IMG/VR virus record: IMGVR_UViG_3300044835_000075
Location: 1 to 64,000 of that record
Reading direction: 5' to 3' (one strand)
DNA: 64,000 nt
Origin: a virus
How positions within the stretch are numbered: position 1 is the stretch's first letter; each line of letters begins with the position of its first letter. The notes under the pieces are model-generated. The model saw only the letters and a list, made by a program, of their open reading frames with translations, did not search any database and was not told the origin of the DNA. Shown piece by piece: positions 47,505 through 54,546 of the stretch. A program made the translations under genes and the position numbers.

Positions 47505-48151
47505 CAGCGGGCGCCGAACGCGGCCGCGAAGCCGCCGGGGAGGTACTTGTCGGCGGCCTCGCCGGGGGTGAGCGGCTCACCGGCGACGATGTAGGCGGTG
47601 CGGCCCTGGTGCTGGCCGATCTCCCAGGCGATGCCGTGGGCGGCGAAGAACTCACGGAGCTGGGTGGCGATCGACCGGCGGGTCCGCGTGACGGTGACGC
47701 CGGGGGTCGGCCGGTCGGCGGCGAGGATCGCGGCGCACTCGGCGTCGACGATCTCCTCGTAGCCCTTCTGGAAGGCGAGCATGATCTCTGTGCCGCCGCC
47801 GCCGACGGGGATGCCGTCGAGCGCGGCCATGACGACCGGGTTGAGGGCGGGCGCGCCGTGCTGGCCGTCGCGGCGGGCTTGGCGGCCGACCTCGACGAAG
47901 TCGGTGACCGGCGCGGCGACGGGCTCGGTGTGCAGGACGAACCAGCGGTTGCCGTGGATGTTGATGTTGTAGGTGCCGTTCTCGTTGTCTACGAGCCGGG
48001 CGAAGTCGTAGGTAGCGAGGTCATGCCACGCGCCTTCGGTGTTGACGATGGGGACCATCGCGCCCCGGTTCTGGTCGTACATGGTGATGTGGTCGATCGT
48101 GGCCTTGAGGGCGGCGATCTTGCGGGTGGCGGTGCGGGCGATGGTCTTCAC
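47504..48151 (-). CDS. unknown 215-residue protein
   Basis: GTG 48151 with GAAGGAGTTACC RBS. MYDQNRGAMVPIVNTEGAWH, then TEIMLAFQKGYEEIVDAECA helix and FFAAHGIAWEIGQHQGRTAY. Coupled to 46476 gene. Unknown. Confidence 0.68.
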   Translation of the reverse strand: MKTIARTATRKIAALKATIDHITMYDQNRGAMVPIVNTEGAWHDLATYDFARLVDNENGTYNINIHGNRWFVLHTEPVAAPVTDFVEVGRQARRDGQHGAPALNPVVMAALDGIPVGGGGTEIMLAFQKGYEEIVDAECAAILAADRPTPGVTVTRTRRSIATQLREFFAAHGIAWEIGQHQGRTAYIVAGEPLTPGEAADKYLPGGFAAAFGAR

Positions 48152-48185
48152 GGTAACTCCTTCGGGCTGTCGAGCGGAACACCAA

Positions 48186-48215
48186 TAGATAACCATGCTC
48201 AGCGGGGCTTGTCAA
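48186..48215 (-). promoter_or_regulatory. promoter cassette, TTCCGC leader class
   Basis: TTGACA, 18 bp, TATCTA; serves 47504 and 46476 genes. Confidence 0.78.
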
Positions 48216-48232
48216 CTGTGTTACCGTGAGCC

Positions 48233-48856
48233 ATGCGAATTTACGCACCCCTGGTGCTCATAGCCCTCGCCCTCGCCGGATGCACACCGACCGGCGTCGC
48301 CGACACCCTCACCGCCCCGCCGACCGGCACCCTCTCCCAGCTGACCGTCAACGACGGTCACGCGCCGAGCGGCTACGTCCGCAGCCTGTTCGGCACCGCG
48401 TGGGCCGACACCGACCACAACGGGTGCGACCAGCGCGAAGACGTCCTCATCCGCGACACCGGCGCGGTCAAGACCACGCGCAAGGGCAGCTGCTACGCCG
48501 ACGCCTCCGCGATCCACTACGCGAGTCCGTACACGGGGCAAGTCCTCACCGTGCGGGCCACGATCCAGATCGACCACATCGTGCCGCTGGGCGACGCGTG
48601 GAAGTCCGGCGCGAATGCCTGGACTCCGGCGCAGCGTCTCGCGTTCGCGACCGACGAGACGAACCTGTGGGCCGTGGACGGGAAGTCGAACGAGGCCAAG
48701 AGCGACAAGACGCCGGATGCGTGGAAGCCGCCGCTGCACGCGACGTGGTGCGCCTACGCCCAGCGCTACATCGCCAGCAAGGTCAAGTACCACCTGAGCG
48801 TGACGTCGGCGTCGCGCGACGCGCTGGGCTCGATGCTCGGGACCTGCTCGGGATAG
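48233..48856 (+). CDS. secreted HNH nuclease lipoprotein (DUF1524 type)
   Basis: 207 residues, ATG 48233. Signal peptide with lipobox LAGC (Cys17). The mature domain has ATIQIDHIVPLGDAWKSGA (~108-126), AFATDETNLWAVDGKSNEAK and KTPDAWKPP, the HNH signature of the DUF1524/GmrSD C-terminal family in its secreted actinobacterial form; flanking Cys may form disulfides. Expected to cut DNA at the outer cell surface. The start is only 17 nt from the divergent promoter's -35 and no RBS is evident. Confidence 0.82.
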   Translation: MRIYAPLVLIALALAGCTPTGVADTLTAPPTGTLSQLTVNDGHAPSGYVRSLFGTAWADTDHNGCDQREDVLIRDTGAVKTTRKGSCYADASAIHYASPYTGQVLTVRATIQIDHIVPLGDAWKSGANAWTPAQRLAFATDETNLWAVDGKSNEAKSDKTPDAWKPPLHATWCAYAQRYIASKVKYHLSVTSASRDALGSMLGTCSG

Positions 48857-48886
48857 TTGACAAGCCGGGGCGGGCATGGTTTACTT
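48857..48886 (+). promoter_or_regulatory. promoter cassette, leaderless class
   Basis: TTGACA, 18 bp, TTACTT; TAG of the nuclease gene directly precedes it. Confidence 0.8.
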
Positions 48887-48891
48887 ATCTC

Positions 48892-49125
48892 ATGACCACG
48901 AACGAGACCCCCGCCCCGGCCCGCACCGTCCGCAACGACCTCCCCGTCATCGCCGCCGCCCTCGTCATCCTGGCCCTCGTCTTCATCTTCCCGGCCACCC
49001 GCCACATCGTCGTCCCCGCACTCACCACCGCCTGGACCGTCCTGTTCAACTACCTCGTCACCGCCGTCGGCACCGTCATCGGCGGCGTGGTCCTCCTGTT
49101 CGACGCCGTCACCGGACTGCTCTGA
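48892..49125 (+). CDS. two-helix membrane protein, leaderless, 77 residues
   Basis: ATG 5 nt past the -10. VIAAALVILALVFIFPA and YLVTAVGTVIGGVVLLFDAV helices. First of five short genes. Unknown; holin-like size, but not placed with a lysin. Confidence 0.7.
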   Translation: MTTNETPAPARTVRNDLPVIAAALVILALVFIFPATRHIVVPALTTAWTVLFNYLVTAVGTVIGGVVLLFDAVTGLL

Positions 49126-49610
49126 TGCGCCGGTGGGTGCTCGGCAAACTCGGCGCACTCGCCTGGCTCGACGACCTGACCGAGTTCGGCCGCCGCGTGC
49201 TGGAGGCAGAAGACCGCCGCGACCGGTGGCGCGCCCGCGCCGAGGAAGCCGAAGCACGGGTCGCTCTCACCGAACAGGACACAGCCGCCGCGATCCGGCT
49301 GCTCGTCGAGCCTCCGCCGACGCTGAAATGCATCAAGATCCGGTGCTACAGCCAGGACATCGCCGACAAACTCGCACGCAGCGTCGAACGGCAATCCCGC
49401 TGGGAGCCGAACGCGATGCACGCCTACAAGTGCGACCGGTGCCCGCTGCAACCCGTCACCGGCGAACGCTGGTGGCACATCGCGATGACCGACCCTTCGA
49501 TGCGCGGGAACGGCAAGTTCGAGCACTGGAACCGGCCCCTGCACCAGCACCCGATCCAGTCCGAGCAAGGCGATGCGCTGCGCGCCCGGCTGTTCGGCGA
49601 AGCCGGATGA
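49125..49610 (+). CDS. unknown 161-residue protein
   Basis: ATG 49125 (TGATG overlap). Helical start (RRVLEAEDRRDRWRARAEEA), then LKCIKIRCYSQDIADKLARS and CDRCPLQPVTGERWWHIAMT with a Cys pair. Unknown. Confidence 0.68.
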   Translation: MRRWVLGKLGALAWLDDLTEFGRRVLEAEDRRDRWRARAEEAEARVALTEQDTAAAIRLLVEPPPTLKCIKIRCYSQDIADKLARSVERQSRWEPNAMHAYKCDRCPLQPVTGERWWHIAMTDPSMRGNGKFEHWNRPLHQHPIQSEQGDALRARLFGEAG

Positions 49611-49810
49611 GTCGCCGCGTCCAGCTGGTCAACCCGTTCACCTCGCCACCCCGGGTGCTCGTCCTCATCCTGCTCTTCCCCGCCGTCGCCTTCACCCTGG
49701 CCGTGGTCATCATGGCGATCAACCCGGTCGCCGGGTACGACTACCCCGTCACCCCGCTCGCCCCGCCGACCGTCACCCGGACGATCGTGCACTCCCCCGT
49801 GGACCGCTAG
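49607..49810 (+). CDS. single-pass membrane protein, 67 residues
   Basis: ATGA overlap. LVLILLFPAVAFTLAVVIMA helix, short outer tail. Unknown. Confidence 0.66.
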   Translation: MSRRVQLVNPFTSPPRVLVLILLFPAVAFTLAVVIMAINPVAGYDYPVTPLAPPTVTRTIVHSPVDR

Positions 49811-49819
49811 GAGCCCGCC

Positions 49820-49969
49820 ATGAAGGAAGTACCCCCCGAGATCGCCGAACTGGTGAAGTCGCTCGGCGCCGCCATCGCGGCCGCGACCGAGGAATTCGAC
49901 GCGCTCTGCGAGAAGCTCGACGAGATAGACCCGCGCTGGGACAGCGCCGAAGCGTCCGAAGGGAACTAG
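49820..49969 (+). CDS. small helical protein, 49 residues
   Basis: ATG 49820 with TAGGAGCCCGCC upstream. PEIAELVKSLGAAIAAATEE helix. Unknown. Confidence 0.6.
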   Translation: MKEVPPEIAELVKSLGAAIAAATEEFDALCEKLDEIDPRWDSAEASEGN

Positions 49970-49972
49970 GCG

Positions 49973-50302
49973 ATGCACCTCGACAAAAAGCCCACCGTCA
50001 CCCTGACTCCCGGTACCTACGTCAAGCACATGCGCTGCTGGTACCTGCTCACCGGCGTCCTCGCGCACGGCGAAGGCGAGCACCGGTTCCAGGCGCTCAC
50101 GCCGGAAGGTGTGGTCGTGGCGATCAGCATCTACCAGGGCATGACCGAAGTCGGCGCGCCGAACTGGCTGCCCGGCCCGTTCACCCCCGCGACGCTGCGC
50201 TTGCGGGCCCGCAAGGATGACGAGAAAGCGGTGATGTACGCCGAGGCCGCGCGGTCGCGGCGCACGTTGGCCGACCGGCTGGACCCGCTCGGCCGATCGT
50301 AA
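49973..50302 (+). CDS. unknown 109-residue protein
   Basis: ATG 3 nt after the previous stop. CWYLLTGVLAHGEGEHRFQA and GVVVAISIYQGMTEVGAPNW beta-rich, helical end. Unknown. Confidence 0.66.
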   Translation: MHLDKKPTVTLTPGTYVKHMRCWYLLTGVLAHGEGEHRFQALTPEGVVVAISIYQGMTEVGAPNWLPGPFTPATLRLRARKDDEKAVMYAEAARSRRTLADRLDPLGRS

Positions 50303-50313
50303 TCCGGATACGA

Positions 50314-50352
50314 CAGAAGCCCCTCCCGACTGCTGCACGGGAGGGGCTTCTG
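50314..50352. terminator. strong bidirectional terminator
   Basis: 15-bp stem CAGAAGCCCCTCCCG with complement. Confidence 0.9.
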
Positions 50353-50362
50353 TGCGTCGAGG

Positions 50363-51106
50363 CTACGCCCTAGGGACGGGGCAGGTCACATCCCCGTTTT
50401 GTTTAAGCAGGTAGGTAAACTGCTTAACCGTCATCCGGAACCGGCCCTTGTCGCCCCAGGTGTCCGACCACGAGTTGTCGAACGTGAGCACCCCGGCCGA
50501 CAGGGTCTTGCCGGGCTCGTACTCGCGACACATGATCTCGTGGCCACCCTCGACCTTGCCGGACAGGGAGACGAATCCCTTCGAGTCGGGCTGGTCCATG
50601 CCGGAGAGCCACACCGTGCCGAAGATGAACGGGGCGCGTTCGAGCGCGGCCAGCGCGGCCGAGACGCTGAACGCGTGCTCGTAGCGGTCAATGATGCCTC
50701 GGTTTTTCAGGACCGTAGCGATGGCCAGACCGTTCGATCCGGTGTCCATCGGGGGATAACTTCCCGGCTGGTCGTCGGCCTTGGTGGCGTCGCTGTAGAG
50801 CTTGACGGCGTAGGCCTCATTGAGTGAGAGCCCGCGTACCGGGGTCGTATCGAAGAACGGTTCGCAGCCGAGCATCCCGGTGCCCGCGTTGCCGGTGCAG
50901 GATCCGAGGTTGCCCTGGTCGAGGATCGGGGTGCGGCGCTCGTGCAGGATGGCGACCGGCTTCGGCGCGGACGCGTGCATGACGGGGTAGGCGAGTGATC
51001 GGGGGTCGTGTCTGACGTAGCGGCCGAGGGCCATTCCTTCGGGGCGCGGACGGCCCGGGATCAATGCGACAATTGGGTCGTGACCTGGGATTTCTTCGAG
51101 GTTCAT
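50363..51106 (-). CDS. papain-like (C1 family) cysteine protease
   Basis: 247 residues, ATG 51106. Oxyanion Gln64 and nucleophile Cys70 (LDQGNLGSCTGNAG), His189 (VEGGHEIMC) and Asn211 (FDNSWSDTWGDKGRF) give a complete C1 catalytic set. No signal peptide. Such soluble C1 peptidases occur in phages and bacteria; targets unknown. Single gene between plus-strand units, without a clear RBS or cassette promoter. Confidence 0.82.
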   Translation of the reverse strand: MNLEEIPGHDPIVALIPGRPRPEGMALGRYVRHDPRSLAYPVMHASAPKPVAILHERRTPILDQGNLGSCTGNAGTGMLGCEPFFDTTPVRGLSLNEAYAVKLYSDATKADDQPGSYPPMDTGSNGLAIATVLKNRGIIDRYEHAFSVSAALAALERAPFIFGTVWLSGMDQPDSKGFVSLSGKVEGGHEIMCREYEPGKTLSAGVLTFDNSWSDTWGDKGRFRMTVKQFTYLLKQNGDVTCPVPRA

Positions 51107-51158
51107 GGGTTCAGCGTCGCATCGGTTGCGGGCATCTGGTCGGCGGCGCGCCGGTGAG

Positions 51159-51188
51159 TTGACTAGCCGCCGTCATGGTGGTTTACTT
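51159..51188 (+). promoter_or_regulatory. promoter cassette, TTCCGCA leader class
   Basis: TTGACT, 18 bp, TTACTT; serves 51231-51665. Confidence 0.78.
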
Positions 51189-51230
51189 ACCATCCTACCC
51201 GTTCCGCATCCCGAGCCCGAAAGGTCCGCA

Positions 51231-51665
51231 ATGGACGCCTTCTTCAAGTTCATCACCGACAACCTCGGATGGATCATCGTCCTCCTGTTCGTGTTCGGCG
51301 GCGCCATCCTGGAGGTCTTCTCCGACTGGATCGGCGCACTCGTCAAAAGCCTGTCCGGGCGCGGGAAGAACCGGCAACTCAAGGCCTCGATCAAAGCCAA
51401 GGACGCCGAACTGGCGCGGGCGCACGACCTGCTCACCGCCATGGGGCCGGGGCGGGCGATCGTGATGCCGCCGCCGGATCCCCGCATCGAGACGGCCGCG
51501 CGGATGGCTCGTCTGCTCGACAAGGTGCAGGAGGCCGACACCGCGCTACCGCAGCTGAACAGCGAGTTGCGCGCGCAGATCGACGCCGAGCTTGAGCAGT
51601 TCCACGTCCAGCCTGACCCGCTGGTCATGCCCGACTGGTCCGCCCGGAAGCATCGGCGCCGGTAG
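51231..51665 (+). CDS. membrane-anchored coiled protein, 144 residues
   Basis: ATG 51231 with GAAAGGTCCGCA RBS. One helix LGWIIVLLFVFGGAILEVFS, then a long cytoplasmic helix (RQLKASIKAKDAELARAHDL) and a soluble tail. Unknown. Confidence 0.7.
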   Translation: MDAFFKFITDNLGWIIVLLFVFGGAILEVFSDWIGALVKSLSGRGKNRQLKASIKAKDAELARAHDLLTAMGPGRAIVMPPPDPRIETAARMARLLDKVQEADTALPQLNSELRAQIDAELEQFHVQPDPLVMPDWSARKHRRR

Positions 51666-51695
51666 TTGACAAGCCGGGCTCACGGTGGTTTACTT
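51666..51695 (+). promoter_or_regulatory. promoter cassette, leaderless class
   Basis: TTGACA, 18 bp, TTACTT; abuts the upstream TAG; ATG 5 nt downstream. Confidence 0.82.
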
Positions 51696-51700
51696 ACCTC

Positions 51701-52195
51701 ATGACCGAGACGCGCACCGCCCCCGCCACCGCCCCTCGATTCCGCTACATCGGAACGACAGACGAGTGCGTGGATTGCGAGCGCCCCGGCTGCCCGAAGG
51801 TCAACCTCAAGGCCACCATCGTGCTGATGATGCTCGACGCGGAAGGCAACGACGACGACGTCACCTACTACGGCTCGACCTGCGCGGCCAAAGTGCTCGG
51901 CATGACCGGCCGGGGGCAGGGCGCGAAGGTGCTCGACAAGGCCCGCTTCGCCCACCAGAAGACCATTGAGGCCGCGAAAGACGCGCGCCGGATGCTCGGC
52001 CACTACGGCCTTCCGGAGACCGGTCAGCCGGACGTCGAGGCCATGATGACCGCCGTCGACCGCTTCCAGGACGCGCACCGAGTGGCCATCTGGTTCAACG
52101 AGAAGACGCGCGGCGACTGGTTCGACATGGTCCGCGACATGCTCGCGCGGCGACAGGCGCAGATCGCGGACGCGAAGCTGATCGGCTTCGCCTGA
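51701..52195 (+). CDS. unknown 164-residue protein, leaderless
   Basis: ATG 51701, no RBS. TTDECVDCERPGC Cys cluster, beta part KATIVLMMLDAEGNDDDVTY, YYGSTCAAKVLGMTGRGQGA, then long helices. Metal binding likely. Unknown. Confidence 0.7.
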   Translation: MTETRTAPATAPRFRYIGTTDECVDCERPGCPKVNLKATIVLMMLDAEGNDDDVTYYGSTCAAKVLGMTGRGQGAKVLDKARFAHQKTIEAAKDARRMLGHYGLPETGQPDVEAMMTAVDRFQDAHRVAIWFNEKTRGDWFDMVRDMLARRQAQIADAKLIGFA

Positions 52196-52252
52196 TCCAC
52201 CCGGCCGGGGGCATCCGCCTCCGGCCTCGCTTCCCCAAACCCGGAGGGCATC

Positions 52253-52528
52253 ATGCACACCGCTTATATCAACGTCTCCCGGCACTACAGTCTGCGCGGC
52301 GACATCCGCACCAACCGGGAAATCCAGGTCGAGTCCGGTCCCGACGAGGGCCGCACCCAGACCGATGACGCCGCAACGTCGATCCAGGTTTTCAGCTGCA
52401 CCACCGGTGCCCCGATCGGCGGGCAGAGTGTGCTCGACCTTGCGCAGCTGACCGAGTTGCGCGACGCGCTGAGTGCGCGAATCGCCGAGTTGGCTCCAGC
52501 TGCCGAACCCGCCCGCGACGCCGACTGA
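52253..52528 (+). CDS. unknown 91-residue protein
   Basis: ATG 52253 with CCGGAGGGCATC RBS. Beta-rich N-terminal half, SVLDLAQLTELRDALSARIA helix. Coupled (TGATG) onward. Confidence 0.66.
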   Translation: MHTAYINVSRHYSLRGDIRTNREIQVESGPDEGRTQTDDAATSIQVFSCTTGAPIGGQSVLDLAQLTELRDALSARIAELAPAAEPARDAD

Positions 52529-52749
52529 TGGGCGCGCTCAACCGCCGCCACCGAACAGCCGACATCGACAAGATCACGTTGAGCGCGGAGACGCTACTGG
52601 TGCTGCCCGCCGTCGCCGACTTCCTCGACGAGACAGGCAAGGGGATGCGGCTCAAGGCTGAACGGGAAGGCCTCTCGCTGGCCGCCGACATCCTGCGCGC
52701 CGAGTTGCTCGGCCCCGCGCTCGGCCTGTCTGCCCCGGGCGCCGACTGA
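52528..52749 (+). CDS. unknown 73-residue protein
   Basis: TGATG overlaps both sides. ITLSAETLLVLPAVADFLDE and LSLAADILRAELLGPALGLS. Helical. Unknown. Confidence 0.64.
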   Translation: MGALNRRHRTADIDKITLSAETLLVLPAVADFLDETGKGMRLKAEREGLSLAADILRAELLGPALGLSAPGAD

Positions 52750-53153
52750 TGGCCGTGACGTTCGCCGCGTTCATGCTCGCGATGCTCACCGCCCACCAGC
52801 TCGGCGACCACTGGGTGCAGACCGACCACCAGGCCAACGGGAAGGGCGCCCGGGACTTCACCGGCGCCGTCCTGTGCGCGCGTCACGTCGGCACCTACAC
52901 GGCCACGACGGCCGTGTTCGGGGCGCTGGCGTGGTGGGTGCTCGACCTCGACATCACCGTCGTCGGATTCGTCGCCGGGCAGGCCGTGTCGGCGCTCACG
53001 CACTACTGGGCTGACCGGCGCTTCACGCTCAAGTGGCTTGCCCGCAAGACTCGGCACGGCGCGTACTACGACCGGGGCGGCGCATACCAGCTCGACCAGG
53101 CCTACCACTGGTCGTGGCTGTTCGTCGCGGCCCTGCTGACCGCTGCCCTGTGA
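52749..53153 (+). CDS. DUF3307-like membrane protein
   Basis: 134 residues. AHQLGDHWVQTDHQANGKG is the DUF3307 signature; membrane helices TTAVFGALAWWVLDLDI and VGFVAGQAVSALTHYWADRR follow. Function of the family is not established. Confidence 0.72.
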   Translation: MAVTFAAFMLAMLTAHQLGDHWVQTDHQANGKGARDFTGAVLCARHVGTYTATTAVFGALAWWVLDLDITVVGFVAGQAVSALTHYWADRRFTLKWLARKTRHGAYYDRGGAYQLDQAYHWSWLFVAALLTAAL

Positions 53154-53160
53154 ATGCGGC

Positions 53161-53196
53161 AAACCCCCCTCGACCGAGACCAGGTGAGGGGGGTTT
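53161..53196. terminator. bidirectional terminator
   Basis: AAACCCCCCTC / GAGGGGGGTTT. Confidence 0.85.
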
Positions 53197-53207
53197 GTCG
53201 TCGGGTG

Positions 53208-53471
53208 TTACGCGTCGGGGGAGTCCGGCGCGTCGGGGGTGGGGTTCGCCGCAGGCGCGAGGCCGGAGAGCTTCGCGGTCTCCGCGCGGATCGCGTCGGC
53301 GGTCTCGCTGTCGATATTCTCGTCGGCTGCGACGATGGCGTCGATGCGCTGCCCGAGGGCGACGATGGCGGTGTCCTGCTCGGCAATGGCGTCCTGGGCT
53401 TCGGACATGTGGCGCTCCAGTCTGTCGATACGGTGGAAGATCCTGATTTTGCTGAGCAATCGCTCGAACAC
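53208..53471 (-). CDS. small coiled-coil protein, 87 residues
   Basis: GTG 53471 with GGAG upstream. FHRIDRLERHMSEAQDAIAE then DTAIVALGQRIDAIVAADEN form a trimer-type coiled coil; Pro/Asp-rich tail. Start uncertain because the frame is open further upstream. Confidence 0.6.
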   Translation of the reverse strand: MFERLLSKIRIFHRIDRLERHMSEAQDAIAEQDTAIVALGQRIDAIVAADENIDSETADAIRAETAKLSGLAPAANPTPDAPDSPDA

Positions 53472-53522
53472 GGTGCCACGATACTCCGCCCTGGCCTGCG
53501 GGAAAGCCTTCGACGCGCCGAG

Positions 53523-53552
53523 TTGACAAGCCGCTGCCAGCATGGTTGAATA
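53523..53552 (+). promoter_or_regulatory. promoter cassette, TTCCGCA leader class
   Basis: TTGACA, 18 bp, TGAATA; serves 53587 onward. Confidence 0.78.
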
Positions 53553-53586
53553 ATGATGTTCCGCAGACAACCCGAGGAGAACCGCC

Positions 53587-53844
53587 GTGGCCACCGAAAC
53601 CGCCCAGTACCTGACCATCGACGCCACCACCACCGTCAACGACGTCGGCCCCGAGACCATGGACGCCCTCGAAAAGGCCACCCTCGACATCGTCGACGGC
53701 TGGTACGAGGGCGTACAGATCGACTGGGAAGACGTCTGGGACCGCCTCGACAACGCCGACCTCCCCGACGACCGCAAACTCGACCTGATCGTCATCCACG
53801 GCCCCGTCGTCAACGCCCTCAAGCGCCGAATCTACGGCCGCTGA
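53587..53844 (+). CDS. unknown acidic 85-residue protein
   Basis: GTG 53587 with GAGGAGAACCGCC RBS. ETMDALEKATLDIVDGWYEG and DLIVIHGPVVNALKRRIYGR. Unknown. Confidence 0.66.
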   Translation: MATETAQYLTIDATTTVNDVGPETMDALEKATLDIVDGWYEGVQIDWEDVWDRLDNADLPDDRKLDLIVIHGPVVNALKRRIYGR

Positions 53845-53876
53845 ACAGCACCCGACCTCGACCGAAAGAGACCGTC

Positions 53877-54125
53877 GTGACCACCTGCTTGTGGCACCGC
53901 GCCGTGCCCGCCGTCGTCATCTGGGAGACCCAGGCCTGCCAGCGGGTGCCGCTCTGCGGCGACTGCCTCACCGAATGGCGCAAGCGGTCCGCGACCACGC
54001 CGGAGACCGCGAAGATCTTCGGCTACCGCAAGCTCACCCATCTCAACCAGGACAACGAGGTGTCCGGCCAGATCGGCCGCCCCGTCCCGCTCACCTCCGC
54101 GCGCAAGCGCCGACCCCGAAAGTGA
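53877..54125 (+). CDS. zinc-binding protein, 82 residues
   Basis: GTG 53877 with GAAAGAGACC RBS. CLWHRAVPAVVIWETQAC and VPLCGDCLTEW: C/H ... C-x2-C site as in phage small zinc proteins. Unknown. Confidence 0.66.
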   Translation: MTTCLWHRAVPAVVIWETQACQRVPLCGDCLTEWRKRSATTPETAKIFGYRKLTHLNQDNEVSGQIGRPVPLTSARKRRPRK

Positions 54126-54133
54126 ACCCCGCC

Positions 54134-54379
54134 ATGCTCCGCGCCGTCATCATGTTCACCACCGCAGCCGCCGCCGTCCTCGCGCTCACGGCCTGCCAGC
54201 CGAACGCCCGCGACAACTCCGACTCTGTGATCGGCCAGGTCAATGGCGGCCCCGGGCTCAAAGGCGACGCCTACGTCGAATGCGTCAACCCGGTGAACGT
54301 CTTCCACGTCTCCGTGGACCCGTCCCGCATCCACCTCATGCACGAGGGCGGCGTCTGCCCGGACGGACGGCACTGGTGA
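54134..54379 (+). CDS. secreted lipoprotein, 81 residues
   Basis: ATG 54134. Signal peptide MFTTAAAAVLALTAC with Cys21. Mature part has two more Cys (YVECVNPVN, GGVCPDGRHW). Unknown. Confidence 0.68.
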   Translation: MLRAVIMFTTAAAAVLALTACQPNARDNSDSVIGQVNGGPGLKGDAYVECVNPVNVFHVSVDPSRIHLMHEGGVCPDGRHW

Positions 54380-54546
54380 GCCTGCCCATCACGCTCACCC
54401 AAGAGCAGATGGACATCGTGAACGACGTCGTGATCCTCGACCCGGACCCGCCGTGGCGCGACAAGGTGCTCTCGATCCCCGGCCGCCACATCGTGCGCGT
54501 CGACACCGTCGAGGAGTCGACGCCCTACCTCGAAGGCCTGCTCTAG
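54376..54546 (+). CDS. unknown 56-residue protein
   Basis: GTGA overlap. TLTQEQMDIVNDVVILDPDP then HIVRVDTVEESTPYLEGLL. Its stop overlaps the convergent fibre gene stop by 4 nt. Confidence 0.62.
   Translation: MSLPITLTQEQMDIVNDVVILDPDPPWRDKVLSIPGRHIVRVDTVEESTPYLEGLL

Noticed and set aside
36957-48856. GmrSD type IV restriction system from the DUF262 and DUF1524 proteins
   Set aside because: The two halves are 11 kb apart and the HNH half is a secreted lipoprotein, so they cannot form the cytoplasmic enzyme.
48892-49125. Two-helix protein as a holin
   Set aside because: No endolysin adjoins it and it is led by an early-type leaderless promoter; small membrane proteins are frequent here.
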